From contig NZ_JABBXA010000002.1 of assembly GCF_014161445.1 (NCBI RefSeq), positions 480,351-544,350 on the forward strand: a stretch of 64,000 nt of DNA, given 5' to 3'. This DNA comes from Microbispora sp. H13382 (GTDB lineage Bacteria; Actinomycetota; Actinomycetes; Streptosporangiales; Streptosporangiaceae). The notes beneath the pieces were generated by a model that was given only the letters and a program-made list of their open reading frames with translations, made no database searches and was not told the origin of the DNA. The position numbers and the translations under genes were made by a program. Shown here one piece after another: positions 25,201-32,955 of the stretch (the first letter of the stretch is position 1; every line of letters starts with the position of its first letter).

Positions 25201-25414
25201 CGGGGGCCGCCGGCGCGGACGGGTCCGGTGCCCTGACGTCCGTCTTCACGGCCAGCCGCTGGGAGATCCGGTCGATCTTCCAGGCGTCGAATCGGGGAAG
25301 CGGGTCAGCGAACGTCGCCGGTCCGGTGGCCTCCAGTCCGGCCAGGATTCGCAGACGTTCGGCGAGGTTCGCGGCAGCGGCGGCGATGTCGACAAAGGAG
25401 TGGTGGTCGCCCAA
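22202..25414 (-). CDS. lanM: class II lanthipeptide synthetase LanM
   Basis: 1070 aa, normal LanM length. The N-terminal DUF4135 dehydratase (about residues 100-620) includes GSFVYKPRSI, DDLHLENVLVADGHAHVCDC and ETALSVLL. The C-terminal LanC cyclase (about 690-1070) carries GAAGIALFLAYL, GFAHGAAGIGWALIRLG, WCNGAAGIGLSR and TLCHGRSGNAELFLRF, giving the Cys, Cys-His zinc set. It dehydrates Ser/Thr of the precursor and joins them to Cys as lanthionine or methyllanthionine. Start is TTG 25414 because AAAAGGAGT lies 8 bases upstream. The precursor gene is 273 bp upstream on the same strand. Confidence 0.95.
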   Translation of the reverse strand: MGDHHSFVDIAAAAANLAERLRILAGLEATGPATFADPLPRFDAWKIDRISQRLAVKTDVRAPDPSAPAAPGRDDLRRALTAFRHHELGLRDADDDTKAVFAEVQRSWLPTYQAALGGFDRSAQDAQDASWRRPEIYYGRLAIACEPFLLELGRRMDAARACHPGRFSRRMTDDLQRHLFERFELSLAWAVEADAKVHCAEAGIDRARATREDFRAYLDATFAEAADHHRFHLGFPVLGRWLAHITALLADFGCELVERLEADAAAIGQTIFGEDISSFLSLRPGISDHHAGARTVALVEARLVSGATGSFVYKPRSIAAEATMQKLLARLRDDGVLDFAPYAVLPRPGYGYEERIPPGRNHVTTREEVERLYRELGGHLGIFYVLGGDDLHLENVLVADGHAHVCDCETALSVLLRGQARPPGTLLDSVFRTGLLEWPRAAGSGDLMRASGYSGGEAYELPMPVPCLEERRDSFRTSVTHMTGVRVEPGTHNRVLVGDTVVRPEDFTEAIMEGFGRVHEWFERRPDAAVRAVTEMFGGVSVRFVNWATQLYVNLLQHARHPRCLVDPLEVDLTLGTVRTFLQSWDRDGRLAEREVESMWRLDIPIFTMDARGGPLIHDHTTPLAIDLDTSPLGCAAQRIRSLSVDNRERQRRYIAAGLRTSEVASPAFVSAAAEQASRVGERLCAMLREPSEPAPWTSYEISPDGPVRVDIGGDLYDGAAGIALFLAYLDQIVPRPEFRRAAERALSHAVAATDRRQIGAFTGVGGLIYLLTHLHRLWRDRELLGLAVRLSEDLRSRIEADTALDVFSGAAGLIPVLLGLASEADGEGVDQAHLCARVLLRRAVADAGTLSWPPPDPRIAPANLTGFAHGAAGIGWALIRLGRLTDRTEYVIAGRRALAYEARHFDETTNDWYDLRTSPGGVLQDGRYYANAWCNGAAGIGLSRIASWALLDGDDESLLRDTHHALTATLRNFPRLRNDTLCHGRSGNAELFLRFARLHDEPTFRLEANVQAHEQWRHFDDTQNGLIQDTAGFFPGLMIGRSGLGMHFLRLAHPDRVPSPLLLDPVPGG

Positions 25415-25687
25415 CGGTCGGACTCCTTTTGGTACGCGACGGACGGCTGGCCGGCCGTGGCCGGTTAACTGTGCGACTTGCCGTGTTTTCCCGTTCGCAC
25501 CTAGTGCGACATGACGCGAATATGAAGGCCATGCCGTAGGGGCAGGCGTTTGTTCTTGATGAACAGATCTCGGTCCGCGACGGCCACCTACATCCCGTGT
25601 TCATTCGGCATGGGATGGCTGCCGGTCGGCGGCGGCGCGGACGACGGTGGCCGGCCGCGCCGATGTCGGCGTCCTCTTGCCCGGCGC
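25415..25687. other. lanA-lanM intergenic leader
   Basis: 273 bp between precursor stop and synthetase start. Contains a CCGGCC-GT-GGCCGG-type hairpin at about 25450-25465 and no convincing second precursor. Long leaders of this kind often reduce downstream expression relative to the precursor. Confidence 0.35.
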
Positions 25688-25915
25688 CTAATAGGTCTTA
25701 CGACAGACGTGGGTGTGGATGCAATGATGGGTGGCCGGACAGGCGTAGATTTCGCTGGCGGCGCCCGTCGTCCAGGATCTCAGCGACTCCTGGTCGGGCT
25801 GCTCGATCGGGTCGGGTAACGCGGAAACCTCAGTATCGAAGGCGATTGGATCCGTCATGAGTTCGGCGCGGAACTCATCGTCGACGGTGGCCTGAAGTGC
25901 CATCATCCTGTCCAT
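25688..25915 (-). CDS. lanA: class II lanthipeptide precursor
   Basis: 75 aa from ATG 25915 (RBS AAGGAG). Acidic helical leader (MALQATVDDEFRAELMTDPI) with no cysteine. The C-terminal part carries Cys59, Cys65 and Cys71. If cleaved after the Gly-Ala at 51-52, the core is 23 residues from Ala53, with Ser54, Thr62 and Thr68 each placed before a Cys: Ser54...Cys59, Thr62-x-x-Cys65, Thr68-x-x-Cys71. The cysteine pattern CP-x-T-x-x-C recalls the C-terminus of two-component beta peptides such as haloduracin beta. Four His lie in the last two rings. Exact leader cleavage is not determined by sequence. Confidence 0.88.
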   Translation of the reverse strand: MDRMMALQATVDDEFRAELMTDPIAFDTEVSALPDPIEQPDQESLRSWTTGAASEIYACPATHHCIHTHVCRKTY

Positions 25916-26222
25916 TGCATCTCCTTGATCGAGCTTCGGAGAAATGATCGTCCGGGCTGGGTCGAATATTCGCATCCGGCTTGCCCTCTCGTATTTTCAG
26001 TATCACCTCCGGTGCTACATGTGTTGCAACCGGGACGTAAACTTGTCGGCAAGATGGCGGCAGTGTTCAGCTCTTTGTTCCGAGGCCTTTAACTTTGTTT
26101 ACGCGTTTCTTGTTTGATTGGCAATCGTGGCGGTATTGAATGGTCGCGTGCAGGTGCCAGGGGAGGTCCGCTCCGCGGTGACGGGCGGATAAGCCGGGCC
26201 GGCACGGGGTCAGGGAGGGCGG
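25916..26222. promoter_or_regulatory. divergent promoter region of the lanthipeptide locus
   Basis: 307 bp between lanA (-) and the serine hydrolase (+). It is the most AT-rich stretch of the locus, especially 26080-26135 (runs such as AACTTTGTTTACGCG). On the minus strand TTGCAA (26027-26022) is followed after 19 bases by GATACT, a possible promoter for lanA. No regulator gene is nearby. Confidence 0.4.
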
Positions 26223-27410
26223 ATGAAGCGCACACCGCTTCGCGCGCAGGCCTCTCGCCGGGCGGTCATGGCGGTGGCAACCCTCGCCGTGGCGCTTCTC
26301 GGCCCCCCGGCGTCTCCCCTCCCGGTTCCGGACAAGGACGGAGACTCCGCCCTGCGCGCGGTGCTGGCCGAGGCGGTGCGCCAGAACCACTATCCGGGGG
26401 CGTTGGCGCAGGCATGGAGTCGGGAGCGGACCTCCGACGTGGCGATCGGGGTCGGCGACGTCCGGAACGGCACGGCGCCGCGGCCTGATGCGCGATTCAG
26501 GGCCGGGAGCATCACGAAGACCTTCGTCGCCACCGCGGTCCTGCAACTGGTCGCCGAGGATCGGCTCCGACTGGACGACACCGTCGAGCACTGGTTGCCG
26601 GGCCTGGTCGACGGCAAGGGCAACGACGGCCGGCGGATCACCCTGCGGATGCTGCTGAACCACACGAGCGGCCTTTTCGACTACACCACCGACAAGGAAC
26701 TGGGCCAGGCCTATGAGCGTGACCCGTCCCGCCGTCTTGTGCCGCGCGCGTTGGTCCGCGTCGCGGTCTCACATCCCCCGCTGTTCCCGCCCGGGGCGGC
26801 CTGGAACTACTCCGACACCGACTACGTCCTGCTCGGGATGGTCATTCAGCGGGTCACCGGCCGGCCGTACACGGAAGAGATCACGCGGCGGATCATCCGG
26901 CCTCTGGGCCTGCGCTCGACCTACTTCCCCGGCGGATCCTCGTCCATCGCCCCTCCCTACCTGCACGGCTACACGATGTCGGACTCCGGTGCCGTCAAGG
27001 ACGCGACCGTGCTCAACACGAGCTTCGCGCCCGGATCCGGCGACCTGATCTCGACCGTCGGAGATCTGAACCGTTTCGCCTCGGCCCTGCTGGCGGGGCG
27101 TCTGCTGCCACAGCCTGTCCTGCGTCAGATGCTGACACCGGTTCCCGGATCCCGCGCGGGCTCGGATATCGACGAATACGGCCTCGGCGTGATCATCACG
27201 AAGCTCCCCTGTGGGATCACCGTGTACGGCCACGGCGGCACCCTCGATGGTTATCTCACCGGCGTGACCGGGCGGTCGGGCGGTACCCACACGCTCGCCT
27301 GGGTGATCAATGGCAGTTGGGGAGTGGAGAACCAGATCGCGCTGATGGACAAGGCCTACATCGCCGAGTTCTGCGGCAGCCGTCAGCCGCCGCGCCGGGT
27401 GTGGGAATGA
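26223..27410 (+). CDS. secreted serine hydrolase (D-alanyl-D-alanine carboxypeptidase/class C fold)
   Basis: 395 aa. N-terminal signal (AVMAVATLAVALLG). Catalytic S-x-x-K in GSITKTF, Y-x-D/N in WNYSDTDYV, and HGG in VYGHGGTLDGY. Clear paralog of the lipoprotein hydrolase at 18980-20281 (shared TKTFVAT, LDDTVE, LPG, ITRR-IIRPLGLR). The two paralogs bracket the lanthipeptide genes. Likely acts on the outside, on wall peptides or on peptides exported by the locus. Confidence 0.88.
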   Translation: MKRTPLRAQASRRAVMAVATLAVALLGPPASPLPVPDKDGDSALRAVLAEAVRQNHYPGALAQAWSRERTSDVAIGVGDVRNGTAPRPDARFRAGSITKTFVATAVLQLVAEDRLRLDDTVEHWLPGLVDGKGNDGRRITLRMLLNHTSGLFDYTTDKELGQAYERDPSRRLVPRALVRVAVSHPPLFPPGAAWNYSDTDYVLLGMVIQRVTGRPYTEEITRRIIRPLGLRSTYFPGGSSSIAPPYLHGYTMSDSGAVKDATVLNTSFAPGSGDLISTVGDLNRFASALLAGRLLPQPVLRQMLTPVPGSRAGSDIDEYGLGVIITKLPCGITVYGHGGTLDGYLTGVTGRSGGTHTLAWVINGSWGVENQIALMDKAYIAEFCGSRQPPRRVWE

Positions 27411-27432
27411 CATGCCTCGTCGCCGTACGGCA

Positions 27433-27466
27433 CTGGGCCCGCACCGTCGTGACGATGCGGGCCCAG
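27433..27466. terminator. hairpin between convergent genes
   Basis: Perfect 11-bp stem CTGGGCCCGCA / TGCGGGCCCAG with a 12-base loop, between stops at 27410 (+) and 27502 (-). Confidence 0.75.
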
Positions 27467-27501
27467 CGTGGTGGTCTCACTCAGGTGACACCGGGGTCAG
27501 T

Positions 27502-29037
27502 TCACTTGACGACCGCGAGGGTGTCGACGACACCGGCGCCGAAGAAGCTGTTGTCGTCGACGGTGCCGGTGCAGGCCGCGGTGTTCTGCGGGCACGGCTT
27601 GGGCACGGCCCGCGCCTTGAGCTCGTTGATCATCTCGGCCGGCGACCAGGACGGGTGCGCCGACTTCATCTGCGCCATGACGCCGGCGACGTGCGGGCTC
27701 GCCATCGACGTACCGCTCTTGGTGCCGTAGCCATCCACCCCCGTCCGGGTGTTCCACGTCGTCGAGTAGATCGACGAGCCGGGAGCCGCGACGTCGATCT
27801 TGCCGAGGCCGTAGTTGGAGAAGGACGACCGGACGCTGTCCAGCGTGGTGCCCACGCGCTGCAGGGACGCGACCGTCACGACGCCGTCGAGCTCGGCCGG
27901 GATGTCGTTGCAGCCGCTGTTGATCGTGCGCACGGTCGGCTTCGGCGCGTCGTTGGGGCTGCCCTTGTCCACGGTCTTGTTGGCCATGTCGTAGTTGGAG
28001 TTGCCCGCCGCGGCGACGTTGACGACGCCCTGCTCGGTGGCCCACCGCACGGCGCGCCGGACGGCCTCCTTGCTGGCGGCCTGGTCGGGCTGGTCGTCAC
28101 ACCAGAACTCGAACGGGTCGACGTAGTAGGAGTTGTTCGTGACGTCCATGTGCTTCAGGCCCGCCCACATGAAGCCGCAGACGGCGTACTCCGGGTAGAT
28201 GAAGCCGTCGTCGTTGACGACCTTGACGGACGCCATGCGCACGTTCGGCGCGACACCGACGATGCCGATGTTGTTGCGGGCGGCGGCGATGGTGCCGGCG
28301 ACGTGCGTACCGTGGTCGCTCGTCGTCGGACGCCAAGCCAGCGGCGTCTGGTCCGGACGGCCGACGTTGCTGCAGTTGACCGAGTTCGCGACGTCGATGT
28401 TGGCCTTGAGGTCCGGGTGTGTCGGCGAGATGCCGCTGTCGAGCACCCCGACGAGGACGTTGCGGTTGCCGTCGGAGATCGCCTGCGCCTGCGGAGCCTT
28501 GATCATCTGCATGTCCCACTGGACCCCCTCGTTGGGGTCGAGGCTCTCGCCGGGCTGTGGGTCGGACGGGATGTCGCCGTTGTCCGGCTTCTTGGCACCC
28601 TTCTTGTACCCGTTGGCGCCGGGGCCCCACGGCGCGGCCAGGTCGGCCGGCGTCCCCTCGGAGACCCCGGCCGTGCGGGTGGCGCCGACGGAGGCGACCG
28701 CGTTGCCACCCTTGGCGGTCACGTTCACGCGGAAGGCCGCACGGTCGGAGTGGGCGACGACCACGCCGATCTCGGGCCAGGACTGGACGACGACACCTCC
28801 GGCGGCCTCGACGGCGCGCTCGACGAGACGAGTCTGGCCGGGGTTGGCGATCCGGGCGTTGACGACGTAGCTCATGAGCATCCCGTCGGGGATGTCCACG
28901 TTGACCGGTGTAGACGTCGGCTCGTCGGTGGTGGCCGCGCTGGCCGAGCCGGTCGCGCCTCCGAGGAAGGCGGCACCCACCATGGCGAACGCCGCGGCGG
29001 TGGCCGCGAGGCGTCGCTTGGGCAGGGCATGCTGCAT
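27502..29037 (-). CDS. secreted S8-family (subtilisin-like) serine protease
   Basis: 511 aa, RBS TAGGAGC before ATG 29037. Signal peptide to ASA near residue 34, inhibitor-like propeptide (~45-120), then the catalytic domain with Asp200 (VGVLDSGISPTHPDL), His242 (DHGTHVAGTIAA) and Ser444 (SGTSMASPHVAGVMAQMKS). Four or more Cys suggest an extracellular enzyme. Standing beside a class II lanthipeptide operon that lacks a C39 LanT, it is a candidate for leader removal, as LanP-type subtilases do elsewhere; that is inference. A long 5' region (29038-29288) probably holds its promoter. Confidence 0.93.
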   Translation of the reverse strand: MQHALPKRRLAATAAAFAMVGAAFLGGATGSASAATTDEPTSTPVNVDIPDGMLMSYVVNARIANPGQTRLVERAVEAAGGVVVQSWPEIGVVVAHSDRAAFRVNVTAKGGNAVASVGATRTAGVSEGTPADLAAPWGPGANGYKKGAKKPDNGDIPSDPQPGESLDPNEGVQWDMQMIKAPQAQAISDGNRNVLVGVLDSGISPTHPDLKANIDVANSVNCSNVGRPDQTPLAWRPTTSDHGTHVAGTIAAARNNIGIVGVAPNVRMASVKVVNDDGFIYPEYAVCGFMWAGLKHMDVTNNSYYVDPFEFWCDDQPDQAASKEAVRRAVRWATEQGVVNVAAAGNSNYDMANKTVDKGSPNDAPKPTVRTINSGCNDIPAELDGVVTVASLQRVGTTLDSVRSSFSNYGLGKIDVAAPGSSIYSTTWNTRTGVDGYGTKSGTSMASPHVAGVMAQMKSAHPSWSPAEMINELKARAVPKPCPQNTAACTGTVDDNSFFGAGVVDTLAVVK

Positions 29038-29288
29038 GGGTTGCTCCTAGAACGGTGAGACCGCGGCACCATCGCCGTGGTCTGGCTGGCTTCGGCGCCG
29101 AAAGTCCGAAATCGTCCTGAAACCAGCTTTTAGAGTTGGTTGGTGACGGTAACAGCTCGATCGTGAATTGTTCAAGAGTTCACCAGAGCGTAACGGCACC
29201 TGCCGGGCCCGGCAGCGGCCCATCCGGGCACGCCGCCGCACAGCGGCACGTACGGCGACGCCGTCCGGCGCGCGGGGGCCGGCGCGGG

Positions 29289-30221
29289 TCATGGGACGAA
29301 GAAGTACCGGGTCAGGTGGAAGAACAGCGGTGCGGCGAAGCACAGTGAGTCCACCCGGTCGAGCATTCCGCCGTGCCCGGCCAGCATCTCGCCCCAGTCC
29401 TTGGCGCCGAGCGAGCGCTTCACCGCCGACAGCACGAGGCCGCCGATCACTCCGGCCGCCACGATCGCGAGCGACATCAGCGCGGCCTGCCAGGGGGTGA
29501 ACGGCGTCAGCCCGTGCAGCAGGACGCCGAGCAGCACCGCCGCCAGACCGCCCCCGACGAGCCCTTCGACGGTCTTGGACGGGCTCACCTTCGGCGACAG
29601 CGGCGTGCGGCCCCAGAGCTTGCCGCACACGTACTGGAAGACGTCGCTCGACTGCACGACCAGCAGGAAGAACAGCAGAAGCGGGCCGTTTCCGGAGTAG
29701 TAGCCGGGAATCTCCAGCATCAGCAGCGCGGGGGCGTGGCTCAGGCCGTAGACGCACACCATCAGCGCCCACTGGATCTTGGCATTGCGTTCGAGGAAGT
29801 CGGAGGTGTCCTGCGACAGCGCGGCGGCGGCCGAGACGACGAAGAACACGTAGACCGGAATGAAAATCGAGAAAAGCCCGTACCAGCGGAACCCGAGCAG
29901 CGCGAACTGGACCGGAAGCGCGACGTAGAACGCCAGCAGCAGCGACCAGTAGTCGCCGTCCTTGGTCGGGGTCAGCGTGACGAACTCGCGGAGCGCGAAG
30001 AACGAGCACAGCGCGAACAGCACGATCGTCGCGTGACTCCCCGCGACGATCGCGGTGCCGGCGACCGCGATCATGACCCACCAGGCGTTGATCCGCTGGT
30101 TGAGGTTCAGCACCGTCGTGTTCCCCGGGCCGGCGCGACGCGCCAGGACCGTTCCCACCGTTGTCGCCGCGGTGAGCACTGTCACCATTCCGGCGATCGT
30201 CATCCAGAAGACGTGCGGCAT
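29289..30221 (-). CDS. phosphatidate cytidylyltransferase (CdsA family)
   Basis: 310 aa, about eight membrane helices. The CDP-DAG synthase signature SPSKTVEGLVGGGLAAVLL and the end motif SAVKRSLGAKDWGEMLAGHG followed by GMLDRVDSL are intact. Makes CDP-diacylglycerol from phosphatidate and CTP. Last gene of a three-gene operon, starting 1 base after the acyltransferase stop. The combination resembles the E. coli ynbA/ynbB pair and not the housekeeping cds gene. Confidence 0.92.
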   Translation of the reverse strand: MPHVFWMTIAGMVTVLTAATTVGTVLARRAGPGNTTVLNLNQRINAWWVMIAVAGTAIVAGSHATIVLFALCSFFALREFVTLTPTKDGDYWSLLLAFYVALPVQFALLGFRWYGLFSIFIPVYVFFVVSAAAALSQDTSDFLERNAKIQWALMVCVYGLSHAPALLMLEIPGYYSGNGPLLLFFLLVVQSSDVFQYVCGKLWGRTPLSPKVSPSKTVEGLVGGGLAAVLLGVLLHGLTPFTPWQAALMSLAIVAAGVIGGLVLSAVKRSLGAKDWGEMLAGHGGMLDRVDSLCFAAPLFFHLTRYFFVP

Positions 30222-30222
30222 G

Positions 30223-30831
30223 TCAGGTTTTTCCGATCGTGATCACCGCGCCCCGAGCGCGTTCCAGGAAAGCGTCCTTCTCCTCGCCGGGCACCCGCTC
30301 GAGTGGCGCGCCGAACCCCACCCGGCACAGGAGGGGAACGGGGATCACCTTTCCCTTGGGCATGACGCGATTGAGGTTGGACAGACTCACGGGGACGAGC
30401 TCGACGTCGGGGAATTCCCGTGAGAGCCGGAATATGCCGCTCCGGAACGGCCCGGGCTCCGGCCCCGCGCCCCGGGTCCCCTCAGGGAAGATCACCAGAG
30501 AGGCCCCCTCCCGCAGCGCCTCCCGCAGCGGATCGAGCGGGTCACCCGTCCCCTGCCGCTGTCGTTCGACGAAGACGACGTCGAGCACGCGCCGCGCGAC
30601 GAAGCTTCTGAGCGGTGAGGAGTCCCAGTAGTCGCGCGCCGCCACCGGCCGGACGCTTTCGCGGAGCCGTGCGGGAAGCGCGGCGAGGATCGCCATCGTG
30701 TCGACGTGGCTGGTGTGGTTCGAGAAATAGATCCGCTGGCGGCCGGTCGCCAGGGCGGACAGGTATCGGGGGTGGGCGCCGACGACGATCCGGACCAGCC
30801 AGACCAGCGCCACCCTGAGGAGACTAGACAT
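30223..30831 (-). CDS. 1-acylglycerol-3-phosphate acyltransferase (PlsC family)
   Basis: 202 aa. Acyltransferase boxes NHTSHVD (H-x4-D) near residue 38 and FPEGTRG near residue 112 are present, with VPVSLSNLNRVMPKG downstream. Transfers an acyl chain to lysophosphatidate, giving the substrate for the next enzyme (CdsA). Its start overlaps the end of the CDP-alcohol phosphotransferase gene by 8 bases. Confidence 0.92.
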   Translation of the reverse strand: MSSLLRVALVWLVRIVVGAHPRYLSALATGRQRIYFSNHTSHVDTMAILAALPARLRESVRPVAARDYWDSSPLRSFVARRVLDVVFVERQRQGTGDPLDPLREALREGASLVIFPEGTRGAGPEPGPFRSGIFRLSREFPDVELVPVSLSNLNRVMPKGKVIPVPLLCRVGFGAPLERVPGEEKDAFLERARGAVITIGKT

Positions 30832-31447
30832 CGGCAGCCCGCAATCTCCTGGCGATGGCGCGACCGCGGGTCCAGCACGTGACGGCCGAGCCGACGGCCA
30901 CGACCACTGTCGCCGCCTTGAGCGAGTACTGCGTCGCGGTCAGGAGGGACTCGACCGCGCCCATCAGGCAGCCGGCCGACAGGACGGCCATCCGGTGCTG
31001 CTTCGCCATCGGGCCGAGGAACTCCTGCTCGAAGCCGAGCGCGCCCCCGAACACCCGGACATACGCGGTGGTCACGGCGAGAAGCGCGGCGAGCCACCCG
31101 ACCTCCGGCAGCCCCGCGCCGTATCCCGCCCCGATGATGACGAGCGAGTCGGCGACGCGATCCGGGAACTCGTTGTACAGCGCGCCGGTCGGGGACTTCT
31201 TCCCTCCTTCGACCGCGACGAGGCCGTCCAGCACGTTGCACAGCAGCCTCAACTGGATGAGCACCGTCGCGGCGAGGCATCCGGCCCATCCCGGAGCCCC
31301 CGACAGCACCCATCCCGCCAGACCCGCGAACACCACACTGGCGCAGGAGATCTGGTTCGGCGTGACGGAGGTGCCGGACATCCATGAGGCGACACCCCGG
31401 ACAGCGCCATTGGACCGGGATCTGACAGGCCGGCGTTGCAGCGTCAT
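30824..31447 (-). CDS. CDP-alcohol phosphatidyltransferase family, atypical motif
   Basis: 207 aa from ATG 31447 (RBS AAGGACGG). Several membrane helices. The family motif D-x2-D-G-x2-A-R-x8-G-x3-D-x3-D reads here CNVLDGLVAVEGGKKSPTGA then LYNEFPD: the first and third Asp are Asn, and the Arg is lost, but DG and the last Asp remain. I recall this Asn version from a separate YnbA-like subfamily. Paired with acyltransferase and CdsA, it should use CDP-DAG made by the same operon to form a phospholipid whose head group is unknown. Confidence 0.82.
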   Translation of the reverse strand: MTLQRRPVRSRSNGAVRGVASWMSGTSVTPNQISCASVVFAGLAGWVLSGAPGWAGCLAATVLIQLRLLCNVLDGLVAVEGGKKSPTGALYNEFPDRVADSLVIIGAGYGAGLPEVGWLAALLAVTTAYVRVFGGALGFEQEFLGPMAKQHRMAVLSAGCLMGAVESLLTATQYSLKAATVVVAVGSAVTCWTRGRAIARRLRAADV

Positions 31448-31621
31448 ATCCGTCCTTCGCTGATTCGTTCGGAACCGGCGAGCGCATCGCCGGACAACTC
31501 TCTCGTCACTGGGCCAGCCGTATCCGTGCACTGCTGGAGGGCGGCTCATCGCCCTGCCGGACAAGACCCGTGAACTCGGTGATCATTAGTAGTTCCGGGC
31601 GCTTGACGACTGCTTGAATCC

Positions 31622-31640
31622 CGGTTACCAGCGGTAACCG
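31622..31640. promoter_or_regulatory. perfect palindrome, operator candidate
   Basis: CGGTTACC-AGC-GGTAACCG, 8-bp arms and 3-base spacer, in the 300-bp gap between the phospholipid operon (-) and the SnoaL-like gene (+). The regulator is unknown. Confidence 0.5.
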
Positions 31641-31747
31641 AAGGAATGGCGGCGTCTCGGATCCATCTCGACTCCACACTTGTTGACCGTGAATTCTCCA
31701 TCGGTCTACGTTTGTTGAGCGACATTCGCGGCGATGAAGGGGACAGC

Positions 31748-32206
31748 GTGCTCGCGACTCCACGGCAGCTGCTCGACTGTTTCCATCAGGCGATGCTGGA
31801 CTTCTCGCCCGACTCGCTTGCCGATCTGTTCGCCGACGAGGCGACCTATGAGTTCGTGTTCTGGACGCCGCATCGCGGTCCGTCGCAGCGGTACGACGGG
31901 CGCGAGGAGATCCGTGCAGGCTTCAGGGCGGCCTGGGGGTCGGTGTCCGAGCCGCCGCTGACCGGATTTCGCGAGATGTGCGTTCACGAGACGTCCGACG
32001 CCGACGTGGTCATCTCCGAGGGCGAGATGGACGGCGTCAACCCGGCGACCGGGCAGCCGTTCTCTTCCCGGTTCGTGCTCGTCCTGCGAGCCCGCGACGG
32101 CCGTATCGTCCACCTGCGCGACTACTCCGACGTGCTGCGGACCGCGGCAGGGCTCGGGCGTCTGAATCAGCTCTTCGAGCAGGTGCGGGCCGAGTCCGCG
32201 CCGTGA
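31748..32206 (+). CDS. SnoaL/NTF2-like protein
   Basis: 152 aa from GTG 31748 (RBS AAGGGG). Pattern LLDCFHQAMLDFSPDSLADL then FADEATYEFVFWTPHRG, GREEIRAGFRAAW and the final VHLRDYSD are those of the ketosteroid-isomerase-like NTF2 fold. Could be an isomerase, cyclase or ligand binder; no partner enzyme is adjacent. The upstream in-frame ATG at 31646 has its Shine-Dalgarno too close and was not chosen. Confidence 0.8.
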   Translation: MLATPRQLLDCFHQAMLDFSPDSLADLFADEATYEFVFWTPHRGPSQRYDGREEIRAGFRAAWGSVSEPPLTGFREMCVHETSDADVVISEGEMDGVNPATGQPFSSRFVLVLRARDGRIVHLRDYSDVLRTAAGLGRLNQLFEQVRAESAP

Positions 32207-32237
32207 ATTCCGGTGCTGTGGCCCGGCGGGCGAGCGG

Positions 32238-32948
32238 TCAGGGCGTGTAGAGGAGTGACAGCGGCTGCGCCGGATTCCGCTCGCTCAACTGGGTGGCGGT
32301 GCGCCCGATGTATCGGCTCAGGGACCGTGCCAGGTGCGGCTGGTCGAAGTAGCCGAGACGGTGGATCACGTCGTGGACCGGCACGCCCTCCTGGATCAGG
32401 ACCGCGGCCCGCCGGGCGCGGTCGATCTGCCGCACGGTGCCGCGGGTGAGCCCGGTCGCCGTCACGAAGCGCCGCTGCACGGTGCGTTCGGACACGTCCG
32501 GCGACGCGCCGCCGAGCACCGCGGCGACGAGCGGGTCGCGCTCCACGACACCCTCGCGCACCAGCCGCTCGACGAAGGCCTCGGCGTTGTCGTAGTCGGG
32601 CAGGTGCCACGTGGAACCCTTCAGCCAGAAGGACCCGCGCGTCACATCGGGGATCTCCGCCGAACCGTCCACGAGCCGGCTGACCGGAAGGTGGGGCATC
32701 GACGTGCCGAGAGAGAAGCTGATCCCGAAGAACGCGGCCTCCTCGGGAACGGGGGCCGAGCTCGCCTTCGACTCCGGCCCCTGGACGGACGCGCTGACCT
32801 GGCCGCGATGCTCCCAGAAGACCAGATCCCAATGCGCCGTCGCGACCGCCGTCATCTGCTCGACGTCGCGGCTGCTGCTCCGCCACACCCGCTCGATGTA
32901 CGGCGAGTCGGACGACCGGCTCTCGATGTCCAGGCCCATCCGGGTCAC
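32238..32948 (-). CDS. AraC-family transcriptional regulator
   Basis: 236 aa from GTG 32948 (RBS GAGGGGGG). N-terminal cupin-like sensor half with FFGISFSLGTSMPHLPVSRL; C-terminal AraC DNA-binding half with SERTVQRRFVTATGLTRGTV, AAVLIQEGVPVHDVIHRLGY and FDQPHLARSLSRYIGRT. Tail-to-tail with the SnoaL-like gene and 7 bp downstream of 32956-33459, with which it probably shares a transcript. Confidence 0.88.
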   Translation of the reverse strand: MTRMGLDIESRSSDSPYIERVWRSSSRDVEQMTAVATAHWDLVFWEHRGQVSASVQGPESKASSAPVPEEAAFFGISFSLGTSMPHLPVSRLVDGSAEIPDVTRGSFWLKGSTWHLPDYDNAEAFVERLVREGVVERDPLVAAVLGGASPDVSERTVQRRFVTATGLTRGTVRQIDRARRAAVLIQEGVPVHDVIHRLGYFDQPHLARSLSRYIGRTATQLSERNPAQPLSLLYTP

Positions 32949-32955
32949 ACCCCCC

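Noticed and set aside
25510-25604. second lanthipeptide precursor between lanA and lanM
   Set aside because: The frames there have no RBS, and the one with natural-looking composition lacks Cys; the Cys-rich frame runs on into Arg/Pro-rich noise.
27412-29058. 548-residue open frame opposite the subtilase
   Set aside because: Shadow of the protease gene, low-complexity Val/Asp/Gly-rich translation.
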